NCBI GenBank assembly: GCA_900770835.1
Contig: CAAGLQ010000123.1
Span: 1 to 43,351, forward strand
DNA length: 43,351 nucleotides
DNA from: an uncultured Parabacteroides sp.
GTDB lineage: Bacteria > Bacteroidota > Bacteroidia > Bacteroidales > Tannerellaceae
Reading direction: 5' to 3'
Position numbers and translations under genes: made by a program. This document shows, one piece after another, positions 17,071 through 25,401 of the stretch. The notes below the pieces were generated by a model that was not told where the DNA came from, did no database searches, and was given only the letters and a program-made list of their open reading frames with translations. Numbering within the stretch: the first letter of the stretch is position 1; every line of letters starts with the position of its first letter.

Positions 17071-18042
17071 ATGGGAAACTTTTTCACATCGTTGTTCTCC
17101 TCTTCGGGCAGCAAAGAGAACACGGAAGAAACAGCACAAGCTAAAAACGAGGAAAAAAATTTCGACATCTTAAAATACGATGGCGTGCGTGCACATCAAA
17201 TGGGTAAATTGGGGTATGCCATCAAGTGCTATACCGAGGCACTCGCTATCAAGGCCGACCCAGAGACAATGAACTTTCTCGTGACAGCCTACACTGCCAA
17301 GGGAGAAGTCGCAAAGGCAGAGCAGGTGGTCAATCAGTTAGTCGATTTAGATCCGACCAGCGTTGAATATCGCCTTGCGCGCGTACATATATTATTTATG
17401 TGTGGCAAGGAGGCAGACGCTGTTACCGATTGCGATGCCATCATCGCCCAAGATCCGGACAACGCATTAGCCTATTTCATGCGCGGAAAAGCCAAGCAAA
17501 TGCTTGGCGGACGACTAAACGCAGTTGCCGATCTGACCAAAGCCATCACCCTACAACCTAATTTTGGCAGCGCTTATCTGTTAAGAGCGGAGTTGTTACT
17601 TGTCATGGGGCAAGGGAAAGAGGCACTGGATGATATGAACCAAGCCGTCACCTTGATGCCAGAGGAGGAGATTGCCTATTTACTTCGCGGTCGCATCTAT
17701 GGAATGAGCCATCAATGGGAGGCCGCTCAAGCTGACTTCGAGCAAGTATTAGCACTCAATCCCTTCAATGAGGAGGCGAAACTACGTATTGGTCAATTGA
17801 TGAGCGAACAAGGTAAAATAGACGAGGCCTTAGCCTATTTTGACGAGCTGATCGCCGATGAGCCCAATTTCGGCAAAGCGTATGGCGAGCGTGGACGCGT
17901 ACGTAACCTCAAGGGAGACAAGGAGGGAGCTTTAGAGGATCTGAAAAAGGCTATCGAGTTGAATCCGAACGGCGAGGAGGCAAAACGGATGAACGGGCAA
18001 CACAGCAATTTCAACAATTTATATCAAGGCGGCATTTACTGA
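17071..18042 (+). CDS. Tetratricopeptide repeat protein
   Basis: 323 residues, no signal peptide. After a polar 35-residue N-terminus, about seven or eight TPR units run to the end (for example MGKLGYAIKCYTEALAI, LAYFMRGKAKQMLGGRLNAV, EALAYFDELIADEP, GEREALEDLKKAIELNP-like units), with the usual ~34-residue spacing and small residues at positions 8 and 20. TPRs mediate protein-protein contacts; the partner is unknown. The ATG at 17071 is chosen because the frame upstream is the repeat array and promoter. It is followed by a weak hairpin and the rpmH promoter. Confidence 0.85.
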   Translation: MGNFFTSLFSSSGSKENTEETAQAKNEEKNFDILKYDGVRAHQMGKLGYAIKCYTEALAIKADPETMNFLVTAYTAKGEVAKAEQVVNQLVDLDPTSVEYRLARVHILFMCGKEADAVTDCDAIIAQDPDNALAYFMRGKAKQMLGGRLNAVADLTKAITLQPNFGSAYLLRAELLLVMGQGKEALDDMNQAVTLMPEEEIAYLLRGRIYGMSHQWEAAQADFEQVLALNPFNEEAKLRIGQLMSEQGKIDEALAYFDELIADEPNFGKAYGERGRVRNLKGDKEGALEDLKKAIELNPNGEEAKRMNGQHSNFNNLYQGGIY

Positions 18043-18049
18043 TACGAGC

Positions 18050-18096
18050 AAGGAAATCAAGGCTGATAAACGAAAAAATCTTGCTTCCTTTTGTTT
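18050..18096 (+). terminator. Possible terminator of the TPR gene
   Basis: AAGGAAATCAAG (18050-18061) can pair imperfectly with CTTGCTTCCTT (18080-18090), followed by a T-rich stretch. It overlaps the rpmH -33 element. Confidence 0.4.
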
Positions 18097-18120
18097 ATTA
18101 CAAAAAAGGGGCTATCTTTG
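18090..18120 (+). promoter_or_regulatory. rpmH promoter: TTTG, 19-nt spacer, TATCTTTG
   Basis: TTTG at 18090-18093, a 19-nt spacer and TATCTTTG at 18113-18120 match the Bacteroidetes -33/-7 consensus exactly. This is the best promoter match in the window, which fits a highly expressed ribosomal protein. Confidence 0.85.
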
Positions 18121-18167
18121 CAGCCCGAATCAGTAGTATGCGAATAATATAAAAACATAATAGTAAA

Positions 18168-18320
18168 ATGAAGAGAACATTCCAACCTCACAACAGAAAG
18201 AGAAAGAACAAGCATGGCTTCCGTTCAAGAATGGCTACAGCTAATGGCCGCAGAGTATTAGCAGCTCGTCGCGCAAAGGGCAGAGCTAAATTGACAGTAT
18301 CTGACGAGTACAACGGATAA
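18168..18320 (+). CDS. rpmH: 50S ribosomal protein L34
   Basis: A 50-residue basic protein: it begins MKRTFQPHNRKRKNKHGFR and continues through RMATANGRRVLAARRAKGRA to a short acidic tail. This is the universal L34 signature, a component of the large ribosomal subunit. The frame was read directly from the sequence because the gene is short. It has a consensus promoter upstream and a terminator hairpin downstream, so it forms its own transcription unit ahead of the PASTA-rluD-ddl-acyltransferase series. Confidence 0.97.
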   Translation: MKRTFQPHNRKRKNKHGFRSRMATANGRRVLAARRAKGRAKLTVSDEYNG

Positions 18321-18344
18321 TCGCTCGTTCAAAAGATTTACTTG

Positions 18345-18390
18345 GAAAGTAAAGGTTTTTGTGAAGAAAGCCTTTACTTTCTTTGTTTTT
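18345..18390 (+). terminator. Terminator of rpmH
   Basis: GAAAGTAAAGG (18345-18355) pairs with CCTTTACTTTC (18371-18381), followed by TTTGTTTTT. Confidence 0.85.
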
Positions 18391-18456
18391 AGGCCCCTCT
18401 TTTCCCCTTTCGACCTTAAATAGCGTTATTTCGCTATACGATTGGTGTTTTTTTGC

Positions 18457-18464
18457 TACTTTTG
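18457..18464 (+). promoter_or_regulatory. -7 box (TACTTTTG) for the PASTA-rluD-ddl operon
   Basis: TACTTTTG matches TAnnTTTG, 26 nt upstream of the ATG at 18491. Confidence 0.6.
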
Positions 18465-18490
18465 GGACCGTCAACGAATATAGAAGTGAA

Positions 18491-19117
18491 ATGAGTAACT
18501 TTATAACGAGACTAATCAAACACCCCTTTATCATCAGCTTGGTGCTGATGGTCATTGCTACATGTGGCATTTTTTACGGGGTACTGTCATGGCTGGACAC
18601 TTATACTAGGCATAATCAAGCCATTGTCGTTCCCGATGTCAAGGGAATGAAATTAGAGGATGCCATCCCCTTTTTGGAGAATAATCATTTACGATATAAT
18701 GTGATCGACTCTGTCTTCTCGAAAGACGTAGCACCAGGAGCGATTGTAGAAGTGGTGCCCTCCGTAGGTTCGAAGGTAAAAGAGGGACGAATCCTTTTCA
18801 TCACTATCAACGCTTTAACCTCTCAAATGGCAATAATTCCAGACATTGAAGATCAATCTTTCAGACAAGCATACGCATTGTTACGAGCACGCGGATTCAA
18901 CTCGGTGGAAATTGAATATGTGGCAGGTGAATACAAAGACTTAGCCGTATCGGTAGAGCATAATGGGCGTACACTGAACAAAGGAGAGCTCATCCCGCTC
19001 ACTTCACCTTTGATCTTAAAAGTAAGCAGTGGTGATCCGAATTTCTCGCCAGACTCATTGGCGTTAGATAGCATCCCTGTAGAACAGCTGAACAGCGACA
19101 TTGAAAAGTGGTTTTAA
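18491..19117 (+). CDS. PASTA-domain membrane protein
   Basis: 208 residues. A short cytoplasmic N-terminus leads into one transmembrane helix (about residues 12-37), followed by two extracytoplasmic PASTA domains (about 45-112 and 116-185: VVPDVKGMKLEDAIPFLENN and IIPDIEDQSFRQAYALLRARG). PASTA domains bind peptidoglycan fragments or beta-lactams in other phyla. There is no kinase or transpeptidase domain here, so it is a free-standing membrane PASTA protein. It is followed 4 nt later by rluD and, further on, by ddl, which fits a cell-wall link. The start at 18491 gives the expected short N-terminus. Confidence 0.88.
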   Translation: MSNFITRLIKHPFIISLVLMVIATCGIFYGVLSWLDTYTRHNQAIVVPDVKGMKLEDAIPFLENNHLRYNVIDSVFSKDVAPGAIVEVVPSVGSKVKEGRILFITINALTSQMAIIPDIEDQSFRQAYALLRARGFNSVEIEYVAGEYKDLAVSVEHNGRTLNKGELIPLTSPLILKVSSGDPNFSPDSLALDSIPVEQLNSDIEKWF

Positions 19118-19121
19118 GGCG

Positions 19122-20207
19122 ATGGATGAATATATCTACGACAGAGATGAAGAGCAATTAGAGGATGATCTATTGCTGGAAGAGGAAGATGACGATACAT
19201 CGGCTAATCCGATGTATGAACATTTCCGCTTCGTTGCCGATAAAGGGCAATCTTTGTTACGTGTCGATAAGTTCTTAGTAGATCGCATGATGAGCGCTAC
19301 GCGCAATCGGATTCAGTTAGCCGCTGAAGCAGGTTGCATCTTAGTGAATGGCAATCCGGTGAAAAGCAACTACCGAGTAAAACCGTTAGATGTAGTCACG
19401 ATCGTGATGGATCGTCCACGCCGAGAATTAGAGATCATTCCTGAAGAGATTCCCTTAAATATTGTCTATGAGGATAATGACCTGTTAGTGGTGAATAAAC
19501 CCGCAGGTATGGTGGTACATCCGGGCCATGGCAATTATACAGGCACCTTAGTGAATGCGTTAGCCTATTACCTGAAAGATGATCCACTTTATGATCCTTC
19601 CGACCCTCGCTTAGGGTTAGTGCATCGCATTGATAAAGACACATCAGGACTTTTAGTGGTCGCAAAACGCCCCGAAGCGAAGAGTCACCTCAGTTTGCAA
19701 TTCTTTCATAAGACCACGAAGCGGAAATACAGGGCATTGGTATGGGGCATCGTGCGAGAGGATGAAGGACGCATAGAGGGAAATATCGGACGTGATCCAA
19801 AGGATCGGATGCTGATGCGGGTTTTCCCGGAAGGTGATCAAGGTAAAACGGCAGTTACCCATTACAGTGTGTTAGAACGACTGGGTTATGTAACCTTGGT
19901 GGAATGCCGATTGGAAACCGGGCGTACTCATCAGATTCGCGTACACATGAAACACATTGGCCATACGCTTTTCAATGACGAGCGTTATGGCGGTCATGAG
20001 ATATTGAAAGGAACAACGTTTACTAAATACAAGCAGTTTGTGCAGAATTGTTTCGCCATCTGTCCGCGGCAAGCTTTACATGCCAAAACATTGGGGTTCG
20101 TACACCCTACGACAGGCGAAGAGCTGTTTTTCGATTCGGAGATTCCCACCGACATGCAACAGTTAATCGACAAATGGCGAATCTATGCAAACACTAAAGA
20201 AGGATAA
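19122..20207 (+). CDS. rluD: RluD-family 23S rRNA pseudouridine synthase
   Basis: 361 residues. An acidic N-terminal extension (about 1-35, rich in D/E) precedes an S4 RNA-binding domain (LLRVDKFLVDRMM.. about 48-105). The RluA/RluD catalytic domain contains HRIDKDTSGLLVVAK, whose first Asp is the nucleophile, and RTHQIRVH. It converts uridines in helix 69 of 23S rRNA to pseudouridine if it is true RluD; RluA-family members differ in site, so the exact target is inferred. The start at MDEYIYD is chosen because the ATG 21 nt earlier would overlap the PASTA gene. Confidence 0.88.
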   Translation: MDEYIYDRDEEQLEDDLLLEEEDDDTSANPMYEHFRFVADKGQSLLRVDKFLVDRMMSATRNRIQLAAEAGCILVNGNPVKSNYRVKPLDVVTIVMDRPRRELEIIPEEIPLNIVYEDNDLLVVNKPAGMVVHPGHGNYTGTLVNALAYYLKDDPLYDPSDPRLGLVHRIDKDTSGLLVVAKRPEAKSHLSLQFFHKTTKRKYRALVWGIVREDEGRIEGNIGRDPKDRMLMRVFPEGDQGKTAVTHYSVLERLGYVTLVECRLETGRTHQIRVHMKHIGHTLFNDERYGGHEILKGTTFTKYKQFVQNCFAICPRQALHAKTLGFVHPTTGEELFFDSEIPTDMQQLIDKWRIYANTKEG

Positions 20208-20209
20208 AT

Positions 20210-21202
20210 ATGAAAAAGAATATCGCTATCGTAGCTGGAGGTTACTCTTCGGAGTATGTCGTCTCTTTAAGGAGTGCGCAAGGAATACACTCCTTCATCA
20301 ACAAGGAGCGGTATAATCTCTATATCGCATTGATTACCCGTGAGGAGTGGAAAGTGCAACTTCAGGATGAGAGCTGGACCCCCATTAACAAGAATGATTT
20401 CAGCTTCACGGAAGAAGGAGAGGAGAAACACTTCGATTTTTGCTACATCACGATTCACGGCACACCCGGAGAGGATGGACGTCTGCAAGGCTATTTCGAT
20501 ATGATAGGAATGCCCTACTCCTCTTGTGGCATGATGGTTAGCGCATTGACATTCAACAAATATATTTGCAATCAATATTTACGCCATTTTGGTGTAAATG
20601 TGGCCGACTCCATCCACTTGTTCCGTGGTGATCAGATTACGGATGAGGAGGTGATCGCTCGTTTGGGATTGCCTATCTTCGTGAAACCAAACGATGGAGG
20701 GAGTAGCTTTGGTGTGACCAAAGTTAAGACGAAAGAGGCCATCCAACCCGCTATCGAGAAAGCATTTGGCGAGGGCAAAGAGGTTGTGTTAGAACGCTTC
20801 ATTGCTGGCACAGAAGTAACATGCGGATGCTATAAAACAGCCCATAAAGAGGTTGTTTTCCCGCTGACGGAAGTTGTTACTCCCAATGAGTTTTTCGATT
20901 ACGATGCGAAATACAATGGCCAAGTGGATGAGATCACCCCGGCCCGTCTCTCTGAGGAGCTGACGAAAAAGATCCAACAGGAAACGTCGAGAATTTATGA
21001 TATATTAGGGGCTAAAGGAATTATCCGCATTGATTATATCATTACAAAGGAAGGAACGCCCATGTTGTTGGAAATCAACACTACCCCTGGTATGACAGCC
21101 ACCAGTTTCATTCCCCAGCAAGTAAGAGCAGCAGGATTGGAGATTGAGGCCGTCATGACTGATATCATCGAAGACGAACTTAACAACAAGAAAACTAAAT
21201 GA
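20210..21202 (+). CDS. ddl: D-alanine--D-alanine ligase
   Basis: 330 residues, typical for Ddl. It joins two D-alanines using ATP to make the dipeptide end of the peptidoglycan stem. Visible motifs are the N-terminal GGYSSEYVVS loop, HGTPGEDGRLQGYFD, the ATP-grasp loop KPNDGGSSFGV and the metal-binding EINTTPGMT near the C-terminus. It begins 2 nt after the rluD stop. The residue pattern is that of the D-Ala ligase group rather than a D-lactate ligase, but that cannot be fixed by eye. Confidence 0.93.
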   Translation: MKKNIAIVAGGYSSEYVVSLRSAQGIHSFINKERYNLYIALITREEWKVQLQDESWTPINKNDFSFTEEGEEKHFDFCYITIHGTPGEDGRLQGYFDMIGMPYSSCGMMVSALTFNKYICNQYLRHFGVNVADSIHLFRGDQITDEEVIARLGLPIFVKPNDGGSSFGVTKVKTKEAIQPAIEKAFGEGKEVVLERFIAGTEVTCGCYKTAHKEVVFPLTEVVTPNEFFDYDAKYNGQVDEITPARLSEELTKKIQQETSRIYDILGAKGIIRIDYIITKEGTPMLLEINTTPGMTATSFIPQQVRAAGLEIEAVMTDIIEDELNNKKTK

Positions 21203-21208
21203 TAAGAT

Positions 21209-22372
21209 ATGGATACAGCAACCATTTCCCCTAATTTCGATGACATTCGTCCGTTAAACAACGACGAGGTCAAAGATGCGATCGAGAGCTTGATTGCTAA
21301 TAAGGACTTCGAACGCGCCTTACGTTACATCAAGCCGCAGTTGGATTGGGCGGAATTCTCGGCAGCCATGCGAGCATGTAAAACGAAAGAGGAGTTTAAA
21401 TCAACATTAGCTTACGATGCGGTGATGACTGTAGCGAAAGCAACTACCTTTTCGTTGACCATCTCCGGCCGCAGCCGCTTGCCAAAAGACAAAGCGGCCT
21501 GCACCTTTATCTCCAACCATCGCGACATCGCACTCGATGCCTCCTTCTTAAACGTCATGCTTTATGATGTGGGTTACGGTATGACACAAGTGGCGATAGG
21601 TGATAACCTATTGATTCGCTCCTGGATTGAGACCGTGGTACGCCTTAATAACAGCTTCATCGTGAAACGGAATATTCCCGTTCGTCAGATTTTAGAGGCC
21701 AGCCAACGACTCTCAGCCTATATCCATCACACGATTCGTGACACGAAAGAATCTGTTTGGATCGCTCAACGAGAGGGACGTGCGAAAGACAGCAACGATC
21801 GCACGCAGAGCAGTGTCTTGAAAATGTTAGCTATCGGAGGCAGTCAAAACAACCTGATCGACAATCTTATGGAATTGAACATCGTTCCGGTGGCCATCTC
21901 GTATGAGTATGATCCATGCGACTATCTGAAAGCGAAGGAGTTCCAGCAGAAGCGAGACAACCCTGATTTCGTAAAGTCACAACGAGACGATCTCCTCAGT
22001 ATGGAGACAGGTATTTTGCGCAACAAAGGGCGGGTACACTTTACACTCACACGCCCCATCAACGAAATGTTGGCGCAAGTAGATCGCAACTTAGACAAAA
22101 ACAGTTTGGTCGCAGCCGCAGCGAACATCATTGACGGAGAGATTTATAAGAACTATCGTTTCTATCCGTGCAACTATGTAGCTTATGATTTACTAATGGG
22201 AACCCGTCGTTTCCAAGATCATTATGGCTTAAAGGATAAAAAACATTTCGAGGAATATCTACAAGCTCAGGTAGATAAAGTCGATTTAGAGCAAAAAGAC
22301 GAAGAGTTCCTTCGCACCAAGATTCTGGAGATGTATTCCAATCCGCTCAAGAATCACCTCACTACATTGTAA
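21209..22372 (+). CDS. Glycerolipid acyltransferase-family protein
   Basis: 387 residues. The PlsC/PlsB-like acyltransferase core begins about residue 95 with FISNHRDIALDASFL, the catalytic His/Asp region, followed by NNSFIVKRNI and the substrate-binding WIAQREGRAKD (the EGxR-like block). The His-to-Asp distance in NHRDIALD is H-x5-D rather than the textbook H-x4-D unless the nearer Asp serves. The likely role is acylation of a glycerol-phosphate lipid; the exact acceptor is unknown. It is the last gene of the operon, 6 nt after ddl, and is followed by a strong terminator. Confidence 0.82.
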   Translation: MDTATISPNFDDIRPLNNDEVKDAIESLIANKDFERALRYIKPQLDWAEFSAAMRACKTKEEFKSTLAYDAVMTVAKATTFSLTISGRSRLPKDKAACTFISNHRDIALDASFLNVMLYDVGYGMTQVAIGDNLLIRSWIETVVRLNNSFIVKRNIPVRQILEASQRLSAYIHHTIRDTKESVWIAQREGRAKDSNDRTQSSVLKMLAIGGSQNNLIDNLMELNIVPVAISYEYDPCDYLKAKEFQQKRDNPDFVKSQRDDLLSMETGILRNKGRVHFTLTRPINEMLAQVDRNLDKNSLVAAAANIIDGEIYKNYRFYPCNYVAYDLLMGTRRFQDHYGLKDKKHFEEYLQAQVDKVDLEQKDEEFLRTKILEMYSNPLKNHLTTL

Positions 22373-22391
22373 ACAGGTAAAAAAGGATTTC

Positions 22392-22432
22392 AAGCCCGAT
22401 GTCTCCACAAGCAAAGAGACGTCGGGCTTTTT
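22392..22432 (+). terminator. Terminator of the PASTA-rluD-ddl operon
   Basis: AAGCCCGATGTCTC (22392-22405) pairs with GAGACGTCGGGCTT (22416-22429) with one G-T pair, then a T-run. Confidence 0.9.
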
Positions 22433-22447
22433 GTGGATACCCTCATC

Positions 22448-22535
22448 AGTAGAAGCCAATTTACACTGCGGTAGAAGTCAACAAGCACTCCAGTACCAGC
22501 TGGCATAAACTGCAGTACCAATTGGCATACATTAA
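22448..22535 (+). repeat. 22-bp periodic array, GTA core, four units
   Basis: Four consecutive 22-bp units start at 22448, 22470, 22492 and 22514. Columns 2-4 (GTA), 7 (A), 18 (A) and 20 (T) are the same in all; units 1-2 share GTAGAAG and units 3-4 share AGTACCA..TGGCATA. It begins just after the operon terminator and ends 22 nt before a TACATTTG box at 22558. Confidence 0.8.
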
Positions 22536-22795
22536 AAAAGATACTGAGAGGACATTTTACATTTGCCCCTTAACTAAAAGATAGTACAAAGGTGGTACAG
22601 GAAAAACAAATGTTTTTATGGTAATCCTTGAAAAATAAGTCAACGTATTCCTTCTAAAAGCATGTTATGCAACACAAACAAGCAGATAGCAATGAAAAAG
22701 TTTTGTCAAATGAGAAAAAAAAACTTTTATTTGTGAGAAATAATACTCTGGAGACGTAGGTGCATCTATATGCCCTTATATCAATCTAATTTTGA
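22536..22795 (+). other. AT-rich intergenic region with promoter-like box
   Basis: This region separates the 22-bp array from the C39-like gene. It holds TACATTTG at 22558-22565 (TAnnTTTG), two GTAC copies 11 bp apart (22584 and 22595), AT-rich hairpin-forming sequence near 22690-22735, and a second TAATTTTG box at 22787-22794. That second box is so close to the ATG at 22796 that it is either accidental or makes 22808 the true start. No supported ORF or RNA gene was found. Confidence 0.4.
22558..22565 (+). promoter_or_regulatory. Candidate promoter box TACATTTG behind the 22-bp array
   Basis: It matches TAnnTTTG exactly and lies 22 nt after the array end, with the next gene start 231 nt downstream. 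It may drive the C39-like gene with a long leader, or an unannotated RNA. Confidence 0.4.
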
Positions 22796-24748
22796 ATGAA
22801 AATTATTATGGCAAAAAAAATTATTTTACTAATTGCAGGTTTGTTTCAGCTGTTTATTGCAGGGTCAATGAATGCGATGAATAATGATACTACGGTTATA
22901 ATACCTAATGTGCCTGCCTATATGTGGTATCAAAATTGTGCATTAACATGCCATACAATGATTGCGAGTTTTTATGCTCAGTCCATACCTGATATTATTC
23001 CAGGTAATTTGCCTGATAACATAACAAATTATCGTTCTTTAACAGATCTCCTTTGCTATACAGGAGAAACCGATGATCAATTTGTTATTACTGAAACAGG
23101 GTATAGTAATGGCTTGCTTGATTATTTACATGCTCCTGAGTATGGACTGGAAATACCCTCCCGCCTACATAGTTTGTCTTTTGACACCTTCGATGACTAT
23201 GTAAAAGTGATTAATACTTACAAAGTTCCAGTACATGTGGGATGGCATGATGAACCGTATGGAGCGCATGGTACAGTAGGAGTAGGTTATCAGATAAAAG
23301 ATGGTAAAAATTATTTGATCATTCATGATACATGGACTGATGAAAAAGTTTATATAGATTATGAGGAACACAAAAATGCAATAGATAAAAACCTCTTAGT
23401 TCTAACAATAGATGGACCTGTGAAAGCAGATCGTTCAGATAAGGAGTGGAATATAAAGAAAGAATTAGAAGTAGAGCGAAAAAATTTAATCATCAATTCA
23501 TTTAATGATCAGAAGAATATTCGATGTGTAGTCCAGCAAGATATCAATAATGATGGACGAAATGAATTATTAATGGCTGATTTCAATTATTTTGCTAATC
23601 CAAAATTGAGCTTATATGATGCCGATTTCACGTATAATAACAAACAGGTTTTTAATAATCAGAACCAATGGAATATTTTCTCAACTTTATATTTAAAAGA
23701 TTTGAATGACGATAATTTATTGGATTTAATAGCTACCGGATATTGGTGTAATACACATCTATTTAAAGGTATTAGAAATGGCTTTGATTCTACTGCAAAA
23801 ATAGTGAAAGGAGAGGATATGCGAGGATTCTTAGATATAGCTTTTATGAATGTAGATCAAGATAAAGAATTGGAAATTGTAATGTCGTCTGTCATAGGAG
23901 GTCTTTGTTTTGCAAAAAGTAAAGGAGGTCTTGAATATGAAATATATGACATTTGGGATTTTAAAAGTCATTTAAGTAAGTTGAAAGTTGTAGATTTAGA
24001 TTTGGATGGTAATTTAGATTTAGTGACCTGTTTACGGTCAGGAACTATAATGGCTTTTTATTATCGAAATGGAAAATTAGAAACAACTCCGTCTTTTAAG
24101 CCTAAAGGACATGGTGGCATTGCTTTAGCTGTAGGTGATATAGATAAAGATGGCTATCCTGATATTATTGGATTAAATGATAGAAAAATTGTTGTGTATA
24201 AAAATCATTTAGGAACATTCGTTGACGATCCTATTGTTTTAGATACACCAAATGCAACTCCTGTTGATTTAACCTTGGAAGATTTAACTCATGATGGTTT
24301 TCCTGAATTGATTGTCTCCAATTTTAATTTTCGTGACTTCATTTTGGGAAATAATCAAGGATCTATAGAAGGTGTACTTTGGCGTTCAAAGGATAATACG
24401 CCTACATTTGGTTCTACTTTATTAAATGTAGGAGGTGATCCATGTTTTGCTTTTTATAAAGGCTATGGACAAGAACTTGAAATTTGGAAATACACACCGA
24501 TAACAACAGGCATAAATAATATATTAGATGAAGATATACTTCGTTATCAATCTTCTAATAAATCTGTCTGCATAAATACAAGTACACCTGGTGAATGTGT
24601 TATAACAGATTGGTCGGGTAAATTATTGATACGTCAATATATACCACAAGGAAATCATTCTATAGACTTATCAAAATATACCTCTTTGGGCGTAATTGTA
24701 GTATTTCAATCTGAAGGAACTCAAAAAACATTGAAAATAGTATTATGA
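22796..24748 (+). CDS. C39-like cysteine peptidase with VCBS/FG-GAP repeats and T9SS-type tail
   Basis: 650 residues (646 if the ATG at 22808 is used). Signal peptide: about residues 5-27. A papain-fold C39_2-like domain follows: Gln46 and Cys48 (WYQNCALTCHTM), His158 (GAHGTVGVGY) and Asp178 (IIHDTW) occupy the catalytic positions. Then come six Ca-binding FG-GAP/VCBS-type loops (DINNDGRNE, DLNDDNLLD, NVDQDKELE, DLDLDGNLD, DIDKDGYPD, DLTHDGFPE) suggesting a beta-propeller. The last ~75 residues (DWSGKLLIRQYIPQG..) resemble a type A C-terminal sorting domain of the type IX secretion system. It is much AT-richer than its neighbours, implying recent acquisition. Protease activity is inferred. 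Confidence 0.72.
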   Translation: MKIIMAKKIILLIAGLFQLFIAGSMNAMNNDTTVIIPNVPAYMWYQNCALTCHTMIASFYAQSIPDIIPGNLPDNITNYRSLTDLLCYTGETDDQFVITETGYSNGLLDYLHAPEYGLEIPSRLHSLSFDTFDDYVKVINTYKVPVHVGWHDEPYGAHGTVGVGYQIKDGKNYLIIHDTWTDEKVYIDYEEHKNAIDKNLLVLTIDGPVKADRSDKEWNIKKELEVERKNLIINSFNDQKNIRCVVQQDINNDGRNELLMADFNYFANPKLSLYDADFTYNNKQVFNNQNQWNIFSTLYLKDLNDDNLLDLIATGYWCNTHLFKGIRNGFDSTAKIVKGEDMRGFLDIAFMNVDQDKELEIVMSSVIGGLCFAKSKGGLEYEIYDIWDFKSHLSKLKVVDLDLDGNLDLVTCLRSGTIMAFYYRNGKLETTPSFKPKGHGGIALAVGDIDKDGYPDIIGLNDRKIVVYKNHLGTFVDDPIVLDTPNATPVDLTLEDLTHDGFPELIVSNFNFRDFILGNNQGSIEGVLWRSKDNTPTFGSTLLNVGGDPCFAFYKGYGQELEIWKYTPITTGINNILDEDILRYQSSNKSVCINTSTPGECVITDWSGKLLIRQYIPQGNHSIDLSKYTSLGVIVVFQSEGTQKTLKIVL

Positions 24749-24793
24749 TTGATTTTTAACTCTTAAGAAGCTGTTTTGATTTCATTCGATAAA

Positions 24794-25235
24794 TTAGCTA
24801 AGCATGATTAGAATGAAGGCAATTTGTACCATGGCTTCTGCGGTCTCTGCAAGGAATTCATAATCGATACTCAGCCTTCTGAAGTTCTCCAACCATGAGA
24901 AAGGACGTTCCACAATCCAGTGTCTAGGCATTGAAACTTGGACGGACATTCTTCCGGTCTGAGTACTACCTTCTCTTTTTGACCCAATCTGCCAGTTCCC
25001 ACGATACCTCCATCAGCCAGAATTTCACCAAACGTGGGAACTTACAAGACAGCTTCTCAATGACTCGTGGTAACTGTCATGTAGGTTAGCTTCAAACTTC
25101 TATTTACAGAAGTATAATAATAGCCAGCCAAGGAGTGAAGTCAGAGAGTGAAGCATACGCCACCGGAAACCAGTCTTATTGATATAAAGGATAGCATTCT
25201 TTACGTCCTAAGCGATTGTTTACGCTTTCTTTCTT
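24794..25235 (-). pseudogene. Degraded IS5-family transposase
   Basis: Fragments of one DDE transposase can be followed on minus through several frames. Near 25213-25232 RKRKQSL is read, then ILYINKTGFRWRML and DFTPWLA (25150-25200), EANLHDSYH (25060-25090), KILADGG and VVLRPEECPSKFQ (24930-25020), and finally an intact C-terminus MPRHWIVERPFSWLENFRRL ending at 24794. These are the typical blocks of IS5-group (IS427-like) transposases. At least three frameshifts and an internal deletion separate them, so it cannot be active. I could not identify clear terminal inverted repeats. Confidence 0.8.
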
Positions 25236-25277
25236 GCTGGGTTATTATCTATTTTATAACTCGCCACTGTTTTGTAG

Positions 25278-25319
25278 GCAGGTCGGTTGGATACTGTGTC
25301 GTTTATCCAACTGACCTGC
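25278..25319. repeat. 16-bp inverted repeat with 10-nt spacer
   Basis: GCAGGTCGGTTGGATA (25278-25293) and TATCCAACTGACCTGC (25304-25319) are inverted copies with a single mismatch. There is no T-run next to it, so it is not an ordinary terminator. It lies between the IS5 relic and the broken winged-helix gene. Confidence 0.7.
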
Positions 25320-25401
25320 TGATTTGAATGTTGGAAGTTCACTATAACATTTTCCTTCGATTAGTTCAAAACAGGTTCTTATACTATCAATATAAAAAGT
25401 G

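Noticed and set aside
22787..22794. TAATTTTG as the promoter of the C39-like gene
   Set aside because: It ends one base before the first ATG, leaving no room for a leader if that start is used; kept only as a possibility with the later ATG at 22808.
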